NCBI GenBank assembly: GCA_002338385.1
Contig: DDIE01000058.1
Location: 20,139 to 29,058 of the forward strand
Origin: Proteobacteria bacterium UBA1858
GTDB lineage: Bacteria; Pseudomonadota; Gammaproteobacteria; UBA4575
Length of the DNA: 8,920 nucleotides
Reading direction: 5' to 3'
The position numbers and the translations under genes were made by a program. The first letter of the stretch is position 1, and each line of letters starts with the position of its first letter. Positions 6,966-8,920 of this stretch are shown piece after piece. The notes under the pieces are model-generated. The model was not told the origin of the DNA. It worked only from the letters and a program-made list of their open reading frames with translations, and ran no database searches.

Positions 6966-7862
6966 ATGCGATTAGTCAGTTTCAGGGAACCGCAACAACA
7001 CAATATCCAGTGGGGTGTTGATCTGGGCGGAGAAATTTTTGTGCCCAATAGAGATCCACGCTGGCAGCCCAATATTGACTCCATGCTGACACTGATTGAC
7101 GCTGGCAGCGACGCACTGGTTACATTGACAGCTCTGCTTGAGGATGTGCGGCCAGATTATTGTGTGGCGATGGCGCAAATTGAATTGCTGGCGCCGATTC
7201 CGCGACCCAGACAAAATGTTATATGTTTAGGTCTAAACTACCAAGACCACGTGGCTGAAACCGCAACTGAGCAGCAAGTAAAATTGCCGCGTTCACCGGT
7301 CGTATTCACTAAAGCAGCGAACAGTGTGAATGGGCCATATGCGGATATAGAAATCGATACCAGCGTGTCCGCAAAGATGGATTGGGAAGTCGAGTTGGCA
7401 GTGATTATAGGTAAAACAGGTATGAGTATTGCAGAACATGATGCGCTGGATCATGTATTTGGTTATACCGTATTGAATGACGTGACAGCACGTGATCGAC
7501 AGAAGTGGCACAAGCAATTTTACATAGGCAAAAGCTACCGAGGGTGCTGTCCTATGGGGCCAGCAATTGTCACCGCAGATGAAATTACAGACCCACATAA
7601 TCTGAATATTTTCAGTCGGGTCAACGGTGAGCTTAAACAGTCCTCAAACACAGTCCATCAGATTTTTTCGATTGCTCATGTTATTGCTATTTTATCTCAG
7701 GGGATGGAACTTGAGGCCGGCGATATTATTGCCACTGGTACGCCCAGTGGTGTCGGCTATGCGCGCACACCGCCAGAGTATCTGATGCCAGGTGATGTTG
7801 TTGAGTGCGAAGTGGAACACATTGGAAAAATTACGAACAGCATCAAGCAGCGTCACAGCTAG
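6966..7862 (+). CDS. Fumarylacetoacetate hydrolase (FAH) family protein
   Basis: Soluble 298-residue enzyme of the FAA_hydrolase fold. The N-terminal part (1 to about 80) is the variable small domain. The catalytic domain starts at the family-typical GLNYQDHVAE (89-98), whose His95 fits the active-site lid His of FAHD1. Probable divalent-metal ligands are Glu141 and Glu143 (DWEVELAV) and Asp172 (NDVTARD); the 29-residue distance from the second Glu to the Asp is the same as in human FAHD1 (Glu70, Asp99). Lys189 follows in FYIGKS, and TGTPSGVG (257-264) is the conserved C-terminal loop. Family members cleave or decarboxylate beta-diketo or oxo-acids (acylpyruvate hydrolase, oxaloacetate decarboxylase, homoprotocatechuate-pathway isomerase/decarboxylase), and sequence alone does not say which applies. 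No aromatic-degradation genes are adjacent. A strong Shine-Dalgarno sits just upstream, and the MATE gene follows after 26 bases, probably in the same transcript. Confidence 0.93.
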   Translation: MRLVSFREPQQHNIQWGVDLGGEIFVPNRDPRWQPNIDSMLTLIDAGSDALVTLTALLEDVRPDYCVAMAQIELLAPIPRPRQNVICLGLNYQDHVAETATEQQVKLPRSPVVFTKAANSVNGPYADIEIDTSVSAKMDWEVELAVIIGKTGMSIAEHDALDHVFGYTVLNDVTARDRQKWHKQFYIGKSYRGCCPMGPAIVTADEITDPHNLNIFSRVNGELKQSSNTVHQIFSIAHVIAILSQGMELEAGDIIATGTPSGVGYARTPPEYLMPGDVVECEVEHIGKITNSIKQRHS

Positions 7863-7888
7863 CTTCTGACTGAGCTGAATGTAATTAT

Positions 7889-8920
7889 ATGTTAACCAGA
7901 CTGGCACACCGCTGGCGACAACCCGGTGGTTACGCAGAGGTGTTGGCGATAGCCATACCTATGGTATTGAGCACCGGTGCTTGGAGTATTCTTTTTTTTG
8001 TTGATCGAGTATTTCTGACCTGGTACTCACCCGATGCCATCGCTGCTGCTTTACCTGCGGGCATGGCAAGCTTTGCGTTAGTATGTTTGTTCGCGGGCAC
8101 AGCGGCGTACGTGAATACTTTTGTGGCGCAATATTTCGGGGCCAGTGAAGCGCATAAAATTGGTGCGATTGTCTGGCAGGGCATATATCTCAGCCTAATG
8201 GCTGTGGCTGTAATCGTCCCTGCCTATTTTCTGGCAGAGGATTTTTTTGCCCTCACTGGCCATCCGCCACAAGTCCAAATTCAAGAGACAATTTATTTTA
8301 AAACACTCATGTATGGGGCTGTATTTGGAGTGTTGCATAATACTCTAGCCAGTTTTTATTCTGGAATGGGACGTGCATATGTCGTGATGTGGGTCAGTCT
8401 GGTAATCATGCTGGTTAATCTGGCTCTCGATTACGTATTGATATTTGGTTACGTAGGCTTTCCTGAGATGGGCATGCAAGGTGCTGCACTGGCAACTAAC
8501 ATTGCTATTGTTGTCGGTTGCTTGATATACGCGTGTTTAATTTTCAATTCAGCAAATCGTAGCCAATTTAATACTTTGAAATATTGGCGGTTTGATAGAC
8601 AGCTATTTAATCGACTTGTGTATTTTGGTTTTCCCAATGGCCTGAGACTATTTATAGACATGGCGTCGTTCACAGCATTCTTGATGCTCATTGGTACGCT
8701 TGGCACTGATGAGTTAGCAGCCAGTAATATCGCATTCAATATTAATGCACTGTCTTATTTACCAATGATGGGTCTCATGGTGACAGTTTCAGTGCTGGTA
8801 GGGCAACACTTGGGTAATCAACGCGCTGATCTAGCCGCACGGGCAACCTGGTCCACGCTGCAACTCGCGTTGCTGTTTTTCAGCTTGATTGGTTTGTTAT
8901 ACATCATTTATCCAGAAGTG
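7889..8920 (+). CDS. MATE-family efflux transporter, 3' end cut off by window
   Basis: Inner-membrane cation-coupled multidrug/metabolite exporter of the MATE (NorM-like) family. The reading frame is open for 344 codons to the right edge; the family usually has about 440-470 residues, so the last quarter is missing. Features seen: TM1 (about 16-42) with Asp39 in FFVDRVFL, the place of the conserved TM1 acid of NorM proteins; FVAQYFGA (78-85) at the end of TM2; LDYVLIFG then GFPEMGMQGAALAT (about 180-203), a well-known MATE signature; and the second repeat starting near 244 with GFPNGLRLFIDMAS, where Asp257 may match the TM7 acid of NorM (Glu255 in Vibrio NorM). VGQHLGNQRADLAA (314-327) is the second copy of the Q..GA motif. 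ATG 7889 is the first start after an in-frame stop at 7871-7873. Its Shine-Dalgarno is poor, suggesting coupling to the FAH gene 26 bases upstream. The substrate is unknown. Confidence 0.92.
   Translation, partial: MLTRLAHRWRQPGGYAEVLAIAIPMVLSTGAWSILFFVDRVFLTWYSPDAIAAALPAGMASFALVCLFAGTAAYVNTFVAQYFGASEAHKIGAIVWQGIYLSLMAVAVIVPAYFLAEDFFALTGHPPQVQIQETIYFKTLMYGAVFGVLHNTLASFYSGMGRAYVVMWVSLVIMLVNLALDYVLIFGYVGFPEMGMQGAALATNIAIVVGCLIYACLIFNSANRSQFNTLKYWRFDRQLFNRLVYFGFPNGLRLFIDMASFTAFLMLIGTLGTDELAASNIAFNINALSYLPMMGLMVTVSVLVGQHLGNQRADLAARATWSTLQLALLFFSLIGLLYIIYPEV

Noticed and set aside
7930..8184. Minus-strand open frames at 7930-8184 and 8449-8739
   Set aside because: They are shadows of the MATE gene, which has clear family motifs along the full plus-strand frame.
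1..8920. CRISPR arrays, tRNA or rRNA genes, insertion sequences, attachment sites
   Set aside because: No spaced direct repeats, cloverleaf-like segments, transposase motifs or terminal repeats were noticed; nearly all bases are covered by six protein-coding genes.

Overview
The window looks like a piece of a Gram-negative bacterial chromosome, most likely a gammaproteobacterium or a close relative. It carries the inner-membrane and periplasmic parts of an RND efflux pump, a periplasmic adaptor with a cleavable signal peptide, a purine-rich Shine-Dalgarno site and densely packed genes. No rRNA, tRNA, insertion sequence, phage gene or CRISPR array was seen, so taxonomy rests on protein style alone.

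Layout. The left three quarters (1-6872) is a run of four genes on the minus strand. In transcription order they are: a 712-residue fusion of a TVP38/TMEM64 membrane domain with a mercuric-reductase-like FAD/NAD(P) disulfide oxidoreductase (6872-4734); an ArsS-type radical SAM/Cys-rich protein (4732-3773), one base after the preceding stop; an RND periplasmic adaptor (3704-2646), after 68 bases without a recognisable terminator; and an RND permease (2659 to the left edge, cut off), overlapping the adaptor by 14 bases. A 93-base divergent intergenic region (6873-6965) separates this run from two plus-strand genes: a fumarylacetoacetate hydrolase family enzyme (6966-7862) and, 26 bases later, a MATE-family exporter cut off by the right edge (7889-8920). 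The longest gene-free stretch is the 93-base divergent region.

How the genes may work together. ArsS-type enzymes are known to attach the 5'-deoxyadenosyl group of SAM to methylated arsenic, a step towards arsenosugars. The tight coupling of arsS to the membrane-anchored flavoenzyme suggests a shared role in arsenic or thiol-metal metabolism, and the RND pair directly downstream could export a product or toxic intermediate. No arsenic methyltransferase (ArsM), ArsR repressor, ArsB/Acr3 pump or outer-membrane channel is present, so this module is a hypothesis. The FAH enzyme and MATE transporter form a separate divergent unit with no evident link in substrate.

The most notable items are the TVP38-flavoenzyme fusion next to arsS, the tyrosine in that flavoenzyme where dihydrolipoamide dehydrogenases have their catalytic histidine, and the single-aspartate TM4 motif of the RND permease.
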